A stretch of 64,000 bases of DNA from Paraburkholderia phenazinium. Lineage in GTDB: Bacteria > Pseudomonadota > Gammaproteobacteria > Burkholderiales > Burkholderiaceae. Below, piece after piece: positions 47,527 through 55,996 of the stretch (position 1 is its first letter; each line of letters starts with the position of its first letter). The notes below the pieces were generated by a model. That model saw only the letters and a list, made by a program, of their open reading frames with translations. It was not told the origin of the DNA and ran no database searches. Both the position numbers and the translations under genes were made by a program. The stretch is taken from contig NZ_FSRU01000001.1 in NCBI RefSeq assembly GCF_900142845.1, forward strand, positions 2,108,001 to 2,172,000, written 5' to 3'.

Positions 47527-48423
47527 TTATTGGTCGGGTGACACACAGGCCTGCACGACCTCAACGAAACGTTGCAATGCTGGCGAACTATTGTCCGAGC
47601 GCCAAACCAACTCCAGTGGCAACTTGATATCAAGGTCTTTGACCTTCAGGAAGACCACGCTGTCAGGCGCATTTATGCTGGCCGTAGCAGGCAGGATCGT
47701 GCAGCCCAGTCCTGCGGCCACCAGACTCAGGAGTGCGCTATTGTCCTCTCCCTCCTGTGTGACGCGAGGGGTGAAGCCAGCCTTCCGAAAGCAGTGAATC
47801 AACTGATCGTGATAATCGGGGGACGCCTTTCGTGGGAACCAAAGGAAATCCGCGTCACACAGCTCCTGTAGCCGCTCAGGAGGCTTCGCAGCCCAGTCCG
47901 AATCGTGGGGTACCGCGAGCACAAGTGGCTCCCGGTGAATCGTGAAACCGGCAAGCGCCTCGTCGCCTGCGGGCCGGAAGAATAGAAAACCGGCATCAAG
48001 CCTCCCCGAGCGAATTTCCTCGAGTTGCGGGCCGGACAGCAGTTGTCGCAGGGAAATCGACACGCTAGGCAGACTCCTGCGAAACGCCCGCATGATCTGC
48101 GAAAAAATGGGAAGGAGAGCATGTAGTACGGTAATCGCGATTGACAGCGAGCCAATCTGACCGTTGCTTACGCGTCGCGCACGCTCTTTAGCCAAAGCCA
48201 CCTCATTCAGAATCCGAGTAGCGTCGGTCAGGAATTGCTGCCCCGCGGGGGTCAGTTGAATCCCACGCGAGCGTCTTTCAAATAACGTAAACCCCAGTTC
48301 CTCCTCCAAGTCGCGGATCTGCTTCGTGAGGGCAGGTTGCGCGATATGTACGCCACGCGCTGCCTGACTGATACTCCCGTGCTCAGTGACCGCTACAAAA
48401 TATCTCAGGTGGCGTAGTTCCAT
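47527..48423 (-). CDS. LysR-family transcriptional regulator
   Basis: 298 residues (two more if the ATG at 48429 is used). LysR helix-turn-helix MELRHLRYFVAVTEHGSISQ and IAQPALTKQIRDLEEELGF, then a two-lobed effector domain. The opening MELRHLRYF is typical of the BenM/CatM subgroup. It is transcribed away from the M20 amidohydrolase-MFS pair, with about 170 bp of shared promoter region, and probably controls it. Confidence 0.88.
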   Translation of the reverse strand: MELRHLRYFVAVTEHGSISQAARGVHIAQPALTKQIRDLEEELGFTLFERRSRGIQLTPAGQQFLTDATRILNEVALAKERARRVSNGQIGSLSIAITVLHALLPIFSQIMRAFRRSLPSVSISLRQLLSGPQLEEIRSGRLDAGFLFFRPAGDEALAGFTIHREPLVLAVPHDSDWAAKPPERLQELCDADFLWFPRKASPDYHDQLIHCFRKAGFTPRVTQEGEDNSALLSLVAAGLGCTILPATASINAPDSVVFLKVKDLDIKLPLELVWRSDNSSPALQRFVEVVQACVSPDQ

Positions 48424-48594
48424 GGCCATACATAGAAGTGATGGATGGGATCAGAAAGTAGTATTTATTCCCCTGTTCGTCAATCCGCAATAATGAGATC
48501 CGATGCAAGGTCGGCGCTGCTGGACCTGCGACTCTCAGTGCGGCGCGCATATCGCTCTTCGCGAGGAGAGGCCCTCTACAGATGATGACAAACG

Positions 48595-49773
48595 ATGCCC
48601 CCGACGAAACAGATCTTGGACGCGATGGAGGCGTTGCGTGCGATTCGACGCGACATACATGCACATCCCGAACTCGGCTTTGAGGAACACCGCACAGCGA
48701 ACCTCATTGCCGAGGAGCTCTCGAGGTTGGAGATTCCCCATCATGTCGGCATAGGTCGTACTGGCGTAGTCGGTGTGATCGAGGGGCGCAGTAATTGCCA
48801 TGGGCGCTCTGTAGGGCTGCGTGCGGACATGGACGCGTTGCCGCTGCAGGAACTCACCGGACTTGCGCACCAATCACGTTGTAGTGGCCGCATGCATGCT
48901 TGCGGGCACGATGGCCATATCACCATGCTGCTTGCCGCGGCAAGCTATCTGCAACAGACACGCGAATTCGACGGCACGGTTTATCTGATCTTTCAACCTG
49001 GTGAAGAGGGCTGTGGCGGTGGTCGCGCGATGGTTGAGGACGGGCTGTTCGAGCGCTTTCCAGCAGAGCGAGTCTATGCGCTCCATAACTGGCCAGGTTT
49101 GCCGTTGGGCACCGTGTCCATTCCAAGTGGGCCGGCAATGGCCGCAACGGACCGGATCCGCATACGGATTCGTGGGCACGGTGGGCACGGTGGAGTGGCT
49201 CCACATCGCACAGTAGACCCGGTGTTGGTGGCTGGGCATGTGATTGTGGCTACTCACAGCATCGTCAGCCGCAATATCGATCCACTGGAAGCCGCGGCGA
49301 TCAGCCTTTGTGCGGTTCAAGGCGGTGATCTGGAACGCGGCTTCGCGGTGATTCCCGAGGAGGTTGTAATTGTCGGCACTGCCCGTTCGCTGCGCCCCGA
49401 AGTTCAGGACCTCATAGAGCGACGTCTGCAGGTGGTCGTGCAGAGCATTGCGGAAAGCTTTGGTGCTACTGCCACGCTTGAGTACGAACGAGTGTTTCCG
49501 GCCACGATCAATTCGGCGGAAGAAGCGCGATTCGCGAATTCGGTCGCTGCTGAACTCCTCGGCACAGACAAGGTCATCGCACACCCGCGCCCCAGCCTCG
49601 GCGGCGAAGATTTCGCCTTCATGCTGCAACAGCGTCCGGGGGCATACATCCATTTGGGAAATGGTAGCGATGTTGGCTTGCACAACCCGCACTTCGACTT
49701 CAACGATGAACTCATCCCGATCGGAGGCGCTCTATTGGCGCGGTTAGCCGAGCGGGCACTTCTGTCGAGCTAG
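48595..49773 (+). CDS. M20-family amidohydrolase (hippurate/N-acyl-amino acid hydrolase-like)
   Basis: 392-residue M20D peptidase. Metal ligands are visible in MHACGHDGH (Cys103, His105), GEEGCGGGRAM (the catalytic Glu pair) and the C-terminal SLGGEDFAFML with a following His. The dimerisation lid domain (RIRIRIRGHGGHGGVAPHRT) lies mid-protein. Such enzymes release amino acids from N-acyl or N-aroyl conjugates or act on IAA conjugates. The downstream transporter and divergent LysR suggest uptake and hydrolysis of one conjugate, unidentified. Confidence 0.88.
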   Translation: MPPTKQILDAMEALRAIRRDIHAHPELGFEEHRTANLIAEELSRLEIPHHVGIGRTGVVGVIEGRSNCHGRSVGLRADMDALPLQELTGLAHQSRCSGRMHACGHDGHITMLLAAASYLQQTREFDGTVYLIFQPGEEGCGGGRAMVEDGLFERFPAERVYALHNWPGLPLGTVSIPSGPAMAATDRIRIRIRGHGGHGGVAPHRTVDPVLVAGHVIVATHSIVSRNIDPLEAAAISLCAVQGGDLERGFAVIPEEVVIVGTARSLRPEVQDLIERRLQVVVQSIAESFGATATLEYERVFPATINSAEEARFANSVAAELLGTDKVIAHPRPSLGGEDFAFMLQQRPGAYIHLGNGSDVGLHNPHFDFNDELIPIGGALLARLAERALLSS

Positions 49774-49852
49774 GCTTACTGCAGTAACTCGACGTTCCCC
49801 GCCTACTGCCCCGATAACACAAGAGGGCCGAATCCTGTTCTTGGAGACTATG

Positions 49853-51181
49853 ATGCAAAATTCACAACGCTCGCAAGCTGGCGCACTCCCTCCGCGCCAG
49901 GTGATCGCAGCGATCATCGGCAACGCTTTGGAGTGGTACGACTTCATCGTCTACGGATTCCTGACCATTGTCATCTCGAAGCTATTCTTTCCAACAGATA
50001 GCGAATACGGTTCCTTGCTACTTACCACAGCGACGTTCGGTGTTGGCTTCTTCATGCGCCCCGTTGGGGGAATATTGATCGGCATGTACGCGGATAGGAA
50101 GGGACGCAAAGCCGCGCTGCAATTGATTATCGGTCTGATGACCGTGTCGATTGCGATGATTGCGTTCACACCGACCTATGCGGCAATTGGAATCGGAGCC
50201 CCACTGATCATTGTGCTGGCCAGAATGCTGCAAGGCTTCGCTACAGGCGGAGAGTTTGCCAGTTCAACTGCGTTTCTGGTCGAATCAGCTCCCGCTGATC
50301 GCCGTGGGCTGTACGGTTCCTGGCAGATGTTTGGTCAGGCCTTAGCGGTTCTTGGTGGTGCGTTGGTAGGAGCCTTGGTCACGAAGGGGCTGTCTCCCGA
50401 GGCGGTGGAGGCGTGGGGTTGGCGCATCCCATTTTTGGGTGGACTCGTGATTGGCCCCGTAGGTTTGTGGATTCGCCGACATTTGGAGGAAACCGAGGCC
50501 TTCATCGAGGCGCAGAAAGATACAAAGAGCCAACAAACGCTCGGCTCCGTGTTTAGAGAGCATCGACGTGGCGTCCTGGTAAGCATGTGCCTTACCATCT
50601 GCGCCACAGTGTCCTTCTATGTCGTGCTGGTGTACATGCCGACCTTTGCCACCAAGCAATTGCATTTGCCACTTGATGCCGCATTCCTGGCGCAAGTGGT
50701 CGGCGTCTCATGTCTCGCACTAACGGTGCCGCTGTTCGGTGCGGCATCCGACCGTATCGGCCGCAAGCCGATCTTGACAGGCTCGATGGCGCTCTACCTG
50801 GTGTTGCTGTACCCCCTGTTCCACTGGGTCAACGCCAATCCTAGCCTTTCCAACCTGATCGTAATGCAGGTCGTGCTTTGCAGCCTGCTTGGTGCGTTCT
50901 TTGGCCCTTTTTCGTCTGCCCTGGCGGAACAGTTCCCCTCCGGAGTTCGCTCGACCGGAATGGCGGTCGCGTACAACATCGCGGTAATGGTGTTTGGAGG
51001 CTTCGCGCAACTCATTGTCACCTGGCTGATTCACACGACTGGATCGCCCATCGCGCCGGTGTTCTACGTGATGTTCGGCGCGGTGCTTGGCTTGCTAGGA
51101 AACTTGTTTCTTGTCGACCCAGTCTTGACCCAGCACAGCCCCACGGGCACCGGGGCCAACATAAAGCAGTCGTCCGTTTGA
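49853..51181 (+). CDS. MFS transporter, metabolite:H+ symporter (MHS/ProP-like)
   Basis: 442 residues with 12 hydrophobic segments. MHS-subfamily marks are GNALEWYDFIVYGFL (TM1), MRPVGGILIGMYADRKGRKA (loop 2-3), QGFATGGEFASSTAFLVE (TM4-5) and FGAASDRIGRKPIL (loop 8-9). GGAG lies 6 nt before the ATG at 49853; the TTG at 49841 is rejected. It follows the M20 gene by 80 nt and likely imports its substrate or a related organic acid. Confidence 0.88.
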   Translation: MQNSQRSQAGALPPRQVIAAIIGNALEWYDFIVYGFLTIVISKLFFPTDSEYGSLLLTTATFGVGFFMRPVGGILIGMYADRKGRKAALQLIIGLMTVSIAMIAFTPTYAAIGIGAPLIIVLARMLQGFATGGEFASSTAFLVESAPADRRGLYGSWQMFGQALAVLGGALVGALVTKGLSPEAVEAWGWRIPFLGGLVIGPVGLWIRRHLEETEAFIEAQKDTKSQQTLGSVFREHRRGVLVSMCLTICATVSFYVVLVYMPTFATKQLHLPLDAAFLAQVVGVSCLALTVPLFGAASDRIGRKPILTGSMALYLVLLYPLFHWVNANPSLSNLIVMQVVLCSLLGAFFGPFSSALAEQFPSGVRSTGMAVAYNIAVMVFGGFAQLIVTWLIHTTGSPIAPVFYVMFGAVLGLLGNLFLVDPVLTQHSPTGTGANIKQSSV

Positions 51182-51292
51182 CGTCGCAGGGAGCCGGCGG
51201 GTACGACTAGCCCAGCCTAGAGCGATTGCCGAGCCCCCACAATCTAGCCTGCGTAGTACATCCTTAGTACTACAGCTGTAGATATGTCGGAG

Positions 51293-51397
51293 GCACGCCA
51301 CCAGTCGCTGCTTGTCTGCCGGGTCGAAACTGCGCTTGCGACCGATACCAACGCGTGTCACCCGCAAGGGCAAAAAGGTCAGGTCATTCTCGGTCAT
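51293..51397 (-). pseudogene. IS66-type TnpA N-terminal relic
   Basis: 35 codons read TENDLTFLPLRVTRVG and KRSFDPADKQRLVAC, the usual start of one TnpA group of IS66 elements. The helix-turn-helix then degenerates and no other IS gene follows. A 13-bp inverted repeat lies just upstream (51400-51432). Confidence 0.5.
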
Positions 51398-51399
51398 GG

Positions 51400-51432
51400 A
51401 TTGCGTCCGCAAGTTCGGGTTGCGGACGCAAT
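51400..51432. repeat. 13-bp perfect inverted repeat with 7-bp loop
   Basis: ATTGCGTCCGCAA, then GTTCGGG, then TTGCGGACGCAAT. There is no T-run on either side, so it is not a simple terminator. It borders the TnpA-like relic and may be a leftover end structure of that element. Confidence 0.5.
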
Positions 51433-51478
51433 CGTGAGCCTTCTCAAATGCAGAAGCTAGGTGCGCTAAAGCTAGCGC

Positions 51479-51925
51479 CTACTGGAAAACGCTGCATGGC
51501 CTCAATAAATTTTTATTGATTGCACCAATTCGCGATTTCTCAACGCAATCCAGATATGCGCGCACCATCAGTAATCCGGCGAACCCGTACTCCTTGATCG
51601 CATCAACAGGCGTCATGCCGCCGAAGGCGCGATTGCACATCTTCATCCAGCTGTACGCCACGTCTCGGTTGCGTGGGAACAGCAGACGAAGGCTCCTGTG
51701 AATACCGAGAAGATGCCCGACACGTACGTACTCCTCTCGCGTCGTACCGATGCGGGCGCCTTCCCGGTAACGGCCCAAGGCAGCCCGGTTTCCCGGCGCC
51801 AAGCCAAGCAGGAATGCCTGATCTTCGCTGGGCAGATTCCAGTGATCGAATAACGACATGACCATCTGAGCCAAGCGGCTTAGATCAGCGTCAGACGAGT
51901 TCTCAGGAATGGAAGAGGCGATCAT
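51479..51925 (-). CDS. MbcA/ParS/Xre-type antitoxin-like protein
   Basis: 148 residues. The C-terminal half matches the antitoxin/toxin-binding domain shared by MbcA, ParS and Xre antitoxins: [40 protein letters not shown] and VRAYLD. Such antitoxins normally pair with a RES-domain NAD+-degrading toxin encoded directly downstream; here the downstream side is IS debris and no RES gene is visible. It begins 48 nt after an AbiEi-like gene on the same strand. Confidence 0.75.
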   Translation of the reverse strand: MIASSIPENSSDADLSRLAQMVMSLFDHWNLPSEDQAFLLGLAPGNRAALGRYREGARIGTTREEYVRVGHLLGIHRSLRLLFPRNRDVAYSWMKMCNRAFGGMTPVDAIKEYGFAGLLMVRAYLDCVEKSRIGAINKNLLRPCSVFQ

Positions 51926-51972
51926 TTACGTCACATCTGTGAGGGAATCGACGTCGTCACACCAAGGTCTTT

Positions 51973-52635
51973 TCAGGCGCGCAACTGCTGAGCCCAATCC
52001 ACGCCCTCATCCTCCGCGAGAAACTTCAGCCCCCACACTACGTCCCTGCGGGGACAGCAATCTACCAGCTCCTGCAGAACGTTCAGCCGAATGTTCCTCA
52101 GGCTGCCGATAAGGTCTCGCACGTCTTCTATCAGGACCAGCTCCAGTGAGACACTGACGTATTCGAGGATTGCGCGTTCTGGAACCGAAACCAGCACCTG
52201 TGGATGGCGCCACGCAAGCGGCTTCAACCCGTAGCCTTCGTTCATCCCCGTGTCGAACAAGGAGTGGGAATAGTAGGAACAGGCAAGCCTATCCACCGCC
52301 CAGGAAGGGATGTTGCAATAGCCGCGTCCCCACAAATCAATCCGGTCGCGGAAACGAAGATGATGCATCATCCGGTGCCACTCTAGCGCCGTTCTTCCCC
52401 CAACGTGGAGATTTGGGATAAACGCCCGCAAATAGGCAATCGTTCCATCGACGCCCGGCTGGTCGCCGCGTAGTAGATAAGCATCCTCGGACAACCGTCG
52501 CAACCATCCCTCTTGCACGAGTTCGCTCACCTGCTGCGCGTCAATTCCAAGTGCCGCGAAGTAGCGCAGACCAAGCGGCTGCGATCGTGGCGCGAAGTCC
52601 ATCAGGAACTGCACGATTTGAGTGGGGTTCAACAT
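51973..52635 (-). CDS. AbiEi-like antitoxin-type DNA-binding protein
   Basis: 220 residues. The N-terminal winged-helix segment (LGLRYFAALGIDAQQVSELV, EGWLRRLSEDAYLLRGDQP) and the following TALEWHRMMHHLRFRDRIDLWG region resemble the AbiEi_3-type antitoxin family. AbiEi normally represses and neutralises the nucleotidyltransferase AbiEii; no such toxin gene is adjacent. The start MLNPTQIVQFLM at 52635 is chosen; the frame is open to 52704. It may regulate something else here. Confidence 0.68.
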   Translation of the reverse strand: MLNPTQIVQFLMDFAPRSQPLGLRYFAALGIDAQQVSELVQEGWLRRLSEDAYLLRGDQPGVDGTIAYLRAFIPNLHVGGRTALEWHRMMHHLRFRDRIDLWGRGYCNIPSWAVDRLACSYYSHSLFDTGMNEGYGLKPLAWRHPQVLVSVPERAILEYVSVSLELVLIEDVRDLIGSLRNIRLNVLQELVDCCPRRDVVWGLKFLAEDEGVDWAQQLRA

Positions 52636-52822
52636 GTTCTTGTTAGCCGATGTACCGAGTCGCGTAGTCGGCGCCGAAAAGCGGCGGTGCGCCGATTCGC
52701 GCATGGAGACGGCGCGGACAGTCCACTAAAGGAGCGCCCCGCCGCCCGACATCACATAAGCAGATATTCGTACAGAGATATCTGGAAGATTGGCCGTCTA
52801 CGCTTATCCATAAGTTTTTGAG

Positions 52823-53293
52823 TCAAGACAGGCACGCCGCGTCCGAATCTGCATGCGCCCAAACAAGCATCTTGCTACGAGCTTCAACAGGATCGGGTTG
52901 CTGAGGTTCGCAGGCTCGCAGACGACCGTGTGCATCCCTATAGGCAAGATAATTCCGGCCATCTTCAGCATACGTGTACGACCACACGCTCGAAACAGGA
53001 ACCAACGTTTCCCAATCGATCGCCAACAAACGAGGCTTGGCGTCTCCGTATCCTTCGAGAACCGAAACAAGAATTGATGGATCCGCGACGATAAAGGAAT
53101 AGCCGTCAGGATCATCGGGGCGCACCTCAGCAGCCCGAATCAGGAACGTCGTGGCTACGTGATTGATGCCGGCGAGGCGCCAACGGTTAAACGGGTCATG
53201 TCTGATCCGATACGGCGTCTCCCAGGGAGATTTTGTAAACAGCATCTTTTCGAGAAAAATCAATGGGCTGAAGTCATCGGCGTCATTGCCCAA
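52823..53293 (-). CDS. hypothetical protein
   Basis: 156 residues, not recognised. It is soluble, rich in aromatic and acidic residues (SYTYAEDGRNYLAYRDAHGR, FIRAAEVRPDDPDGY-like stretch), without signal peptide or obvious motif. It is on the same strand as the AbiEi-like and MbcA/ParS-like genes, with a 187-bp gap, so it could be the third member of that group or an independent gene. Confidence 0.5.
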   Translation of the reverse strand: MGNDADDFSPLIFLEKMLFTKSPWETPYRIRHDPFNRWRLAGINHVATTFLIRAAEVRPDDPDGYSFIVADPSILVSVLEGYGDAKPRLLAIDWETLVPVSSVWSYTYAEDGRNYLAYRDAHGRLRACEPQQPDPVEARSKMLVWAHADSDAACLS

Positions 53294-53441
53294 AGCGCAG
53301 GGGCTTGCGAGATCCAGCCCTGTGGTTCGGGTGATGTATGGTCCGCAAGGGATCGTTCGTTACATTTTGCACATTATCAATTGTAGCGCAATCGTGTGCG
53401 TCCGACGACAGTGACATCTTCAAAATTTACCTACATGACTG

Positions 53442-53738
53442 ATGTCGATTCGTCTTGGCCTGGCACGCGGATTGAGAGCTGCTCGCAAAATGCGCGGCGT
53501 TTCTCAAGACGGTCTCGGCGTATCCAGCAGGACATATCTAAGTGCGCTCGAGCTTGGAAAGCAGACGCCTACGCTAGACAAGCTCGACGAAATCGCGCGA
53601 GCCATAGGCGTTCATCCCCTCAGTGTCCTCTACTATGCGTACGCAGTTGGCCTGACGCCGCAAGAAGTTCGTGAGCTGGGCCACGTTGTTCGCTCTGAGA
53701 TTGCCGGACTTGAGAAGTACGACATCGTAAGCGGCTAG
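53442..53738 (+). CDS. XRE-family helix-turn-helix regulator
   Basis: 98 residues. The Cro/C1-type domain covers about 5-62 (LARGLRAARKMRGVSQDGLG, VSSRTYLSALELGKQTPTLD, KLDEIARAIGVHPLSVLYYA), with a short C-terminal helix (LTPQEVRELGHVVRSEIAGL). It is followed 32 nt later by the nitrilase-like gene, and the two are probably one transcript. It is divergent from the 52823-53293 gene and may control both. Confidence 0.82.
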   Translation: MSIRLGLARGLRAARKMRGVSQDGLGVSSRTYLSALELGKQTPTLDKLDEIARAIGVHPLSVLYYAYAVGLTPQEVRELGHVVRSEIAGLEKYDIVSG

Positions 53739-53770
53739 CGTCGCCCGGTATGGCGGCCCTGGAGATTCCC

Positions 53771-54484
53771 ATGCTCCTCGCAGTACTACAGCCCGAGTTC
53801 CATTGGTTCTCCGACGATCCTTCAGCTTTCATAGCGCTCGTCGAGCAGGCCGTTTGCCGCGCAGAATTCGATGTGCTGGTTTTACCCACCCCGTCGATTG
53901 CATGTGCCCGTGAGGCTGAAACAGATACTTCCACACAAATCGCTTCGTATTTCAAGGAATTGAGCAGGAGGAAGCACGCCCTCATCGGTTTTGGGATCAG
54001 GACGTACATTGGACGTGAAGTCTCGTGCGCCGTCCATGCTGCATACGACGGCAGGCTTTATACAAGCCCCGTAACTTCATCCAAGGCCAGGATGATCAAC
54101 GACTGGCGGCCATGCTACGTCGCCACGGAGTCCGTGAGGGCCGGCGTGTTCCAGGATGTTGCGCCGGATGAGGGGCTACTTTTAGCAGACGACCATTTGC
54201 AGATGTTCCGACTGGAGGACGCGCAGATACTGATGGTATCGGCCTCTCACCGGGAGGCGCGAGTCGAAGCCGATTCGGGGCCGATGGATCTCCGATCGTC
54301 ACATCGGTTGAACGCTTACAGGATGGTGGCCCGGTTCGCCGTCCGTGAGGGAGTATTTTCTGCCAATCATGATTATGGAGGTAGCACCATCGTATCGCCA
54401 CGCGGACAGGTCCTTGTCGATGGCGGGACCAAACCAGGATGCTACGTGACTGAGATTCCGGACATCCTGCCGTTCCACTCGTGA
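53771..54484 (+). CDS. nitrilase-fold (carbon-nitrogen hydrolase-like) protein lacking catalytic Glu and Cys
   Basis: 237 residues aligning end to end with the nitrilase superfamily: MLLAVLQPEFHWF start, LVLP strand 2, GLLLADDHLQMFRLEDAQIL centre, and the typical C-terminus GVFSANHDYGGSTIVSPRG. The catalytic Glu after VLP is replaced by Thr40 and the nucleophile Cys by Ala139 (LLLADD instead of the usual ICYD-type motif); Lys105 may be the only triad residue left. Hydrolysis is therefore unlikely. GGAG is 6 nt before the ATG at 53771. A binding or sensing role together with the XRE protein is a hypothesis. Confidence 0.72.
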   Translation: MLLAVLQPEFHWFSDDPSAFIALVEQAVCRAEFDVLVLPTPSIACAREAETDTSTQIASYFKELSRRKHALIGFGIRTYIGREVSCAVHAAYDGRLYTSPVTSSKARMINDWRPCYVATESVRAGVFQDVAPDEGLLLADDHLQMFRLEDAQILMVSASHREARVEADSGPMDLRSSHRLNAYRMVARFAVREGVFSANHDYGGSTIVSPRGQVLVDGGTKPGCYVTEIPDILPFHS

Positions 54485-54565
54485 AGCACCCGGTGTTTCC
54501 ACCCCGCCGCAAGGATCGCCGGCACGCAACAGAGTGAACTTCGCACCGCTTGAGTTGCCCTCAGG

Positions 54566-55996
54566 CTATATTCGCCCGCCCCCATACTCATCGAAGCCAG
54601 GGTTAAGCAAGGCACGGAAATCCGTCTCTAACTTCCTGTTATGACGGTTCGCGTTCCGCAAGAGTACCAGGGCGTCTCTTAGCCGCAGACGAGGCGGATC
54701 GAAGTGACGAAGTGGGAGACCCTCAACTTCCGGAAAAACGGTTGCAGAGATGCGCAGCACAGGCGAGACCTGATACTGAAAATATGTGTCGAACCCCGCC
54801 TCCGCGGAAAAGTCTGCATATTTGGGCCGGGTGCCGTTCAATCTCCAGTAGAACGCAGCAAACGTACTAAGGAAAACGGCCTCCCAACCTCGCCCGGACA
54901 GAGTTGTGGGCCAGATTCGGGCTGAAGCGGACCTCCAGCGGACAACACGAGCGTTGCCGATTGGTGAGTGTAACCCCTTGGGCTTGTCGCCCTCCCATGC
55001 CCCACGCAACAACATGTATGCCATTACGGCCGGAGGAGCCGCATCGCGCAACAGCAAGCCGTCCTCGCCAATCAGCGACGGATACGGCTCATCTGGAACC
55101 ATGTGCCCGTAGGCTCCTGTCAGCCATAACTTGAGATCCGAGAGCGTCTCCATATATATGAGGTCCGCTTCCTCCAGATGGCGATTCGGATACCGGTTCG
55201 TGGAACCATCGGCAACGGACGCCGAGGCGTTATTCTCGTCCGCCCATAATAGCCACGACAGTTTCGGCTTTGGCATGATTCCGTCTTGTTCATCCGCGCT
55301 CAATGATCGGGCAATCTGAAAAATCATCTCCGATGTTCCCCACCATTGGTCGATCGCACGCTTATTTACAAGTTCAGCAAACGGACCGAGCGGAATCATG
55401 CGGTGTACGGCCCTCTTGTGACGTTTGAGGCACGATGCAAAAATCCGACCGAGGTCTGTTGACTTCCTCAGTTCCACATGAGCACGTACAGATGGCAAAT
55501 TTCCGGGAGTGAGTGAAGCACTGCAGTGCACGCACTCATATGGCAAGCGAAGTATCGCTCTATCAAACTCATACATCCCAAATTCGTGTCCGCAACGCCA
55601 GCAGGTCTCGACAAGTGCGCATCCATGAAGCGGGCAACAGTCGAGTGCCTTCCACTGGTACCATATGCTGTGATAGAGCGCGCCCGCACACTCCGGGCAT
55701 ATTCGGAGTCTGTCGATAAACCACACGTTTGGAGAAAACGCGGACAACCATCTTGCATCGCTTCTTCCAGAAGCTTCCCCCTTGCTCCATCCCATCAGCA
55801 AATCAATGTGAAGGTCGATCCAGCTGCTATCTGTCCAAAAGCTTTTACGCACAGACGACACACCGCACAGTTTTGCAAATTGACCAAACGGAAGGGTGTT
55901 GAGCCACATAATCCTTGCGGCGACCGAGAAGGTTGACTCATGCGGCAAGCGCGCGAGCGTCTCTCCTGTCACGCGTCCATTTGTTTGTCGAATCAA
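54566..55996 (-). CDS. tniQ: TniQ/TnsD-like transposon target-selection protein
   Basis: 476 residues. The N-terminal TniQ domain (LARLPHESTFSVAARIMWLN) is followed by zinc-binding knuckles CPEC, CPLHGCALVETCWRCG and CVHC at about 120-175, then a long C-terminal region with possible winged helices. The length is closer to TnsD of Tn7 than to short TniQ, which suggests a site-specific DNA-recognition role. The probable start is a TTG at 55996, overlapping the tniB stop and preceded by AAGGAGG; a GTG at 55972 is the alternative. It is the third gene of the transposition operon. Confidence 0.82.
   Translation of the reverse strand: MIRQTNGRVTGETLARLPHESTFSVAARIMWLNTLPFGQFAKLCGVSSVRKSFWTDSSWIDLHIDLLMGWSKGEASGRSDARWLSAFSPNVWFIDRLRICPECAGALYHSIWYQWKALDCCPLHGCALVETCWRCGHEFGMYEFDRAILRLPYECVHCSASLTPGNLPSVRAHVELRKSTDLGRIFASCLKRHKRAVHRMIPLGPFAELVNKRAIDQWWGTSEMIFQIARSLSADEQDGIMPKPKLSWLLWADENNASASVADGSTNRYPNRHLEEADLIYMETLSDLKLWLTGAYGHMVPDEPYPSLIGEDGLLLRDAAPPAVMAYMLLRGAWEGDKPKGLHSPIGNARVVRWRSASARIWPTTLSGRGWEAVFLSTFAAFYWRLNGTRPKYADFSAEAGFDTYFQYQVSPVLRISATVFPEVEGLPLRHFDPPRLRLRDALVLLRNANRHNRKLETDFRALLNPGFDEYGGGRI

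Noticed and set aside
51479..52635. Complete type IV (AbiE) toxin-antitoxin system
   Set aside because: No nucleotidyltransferase gene lies next to the AbiEi-like gene; only the antitoxin-type protein can be supported.
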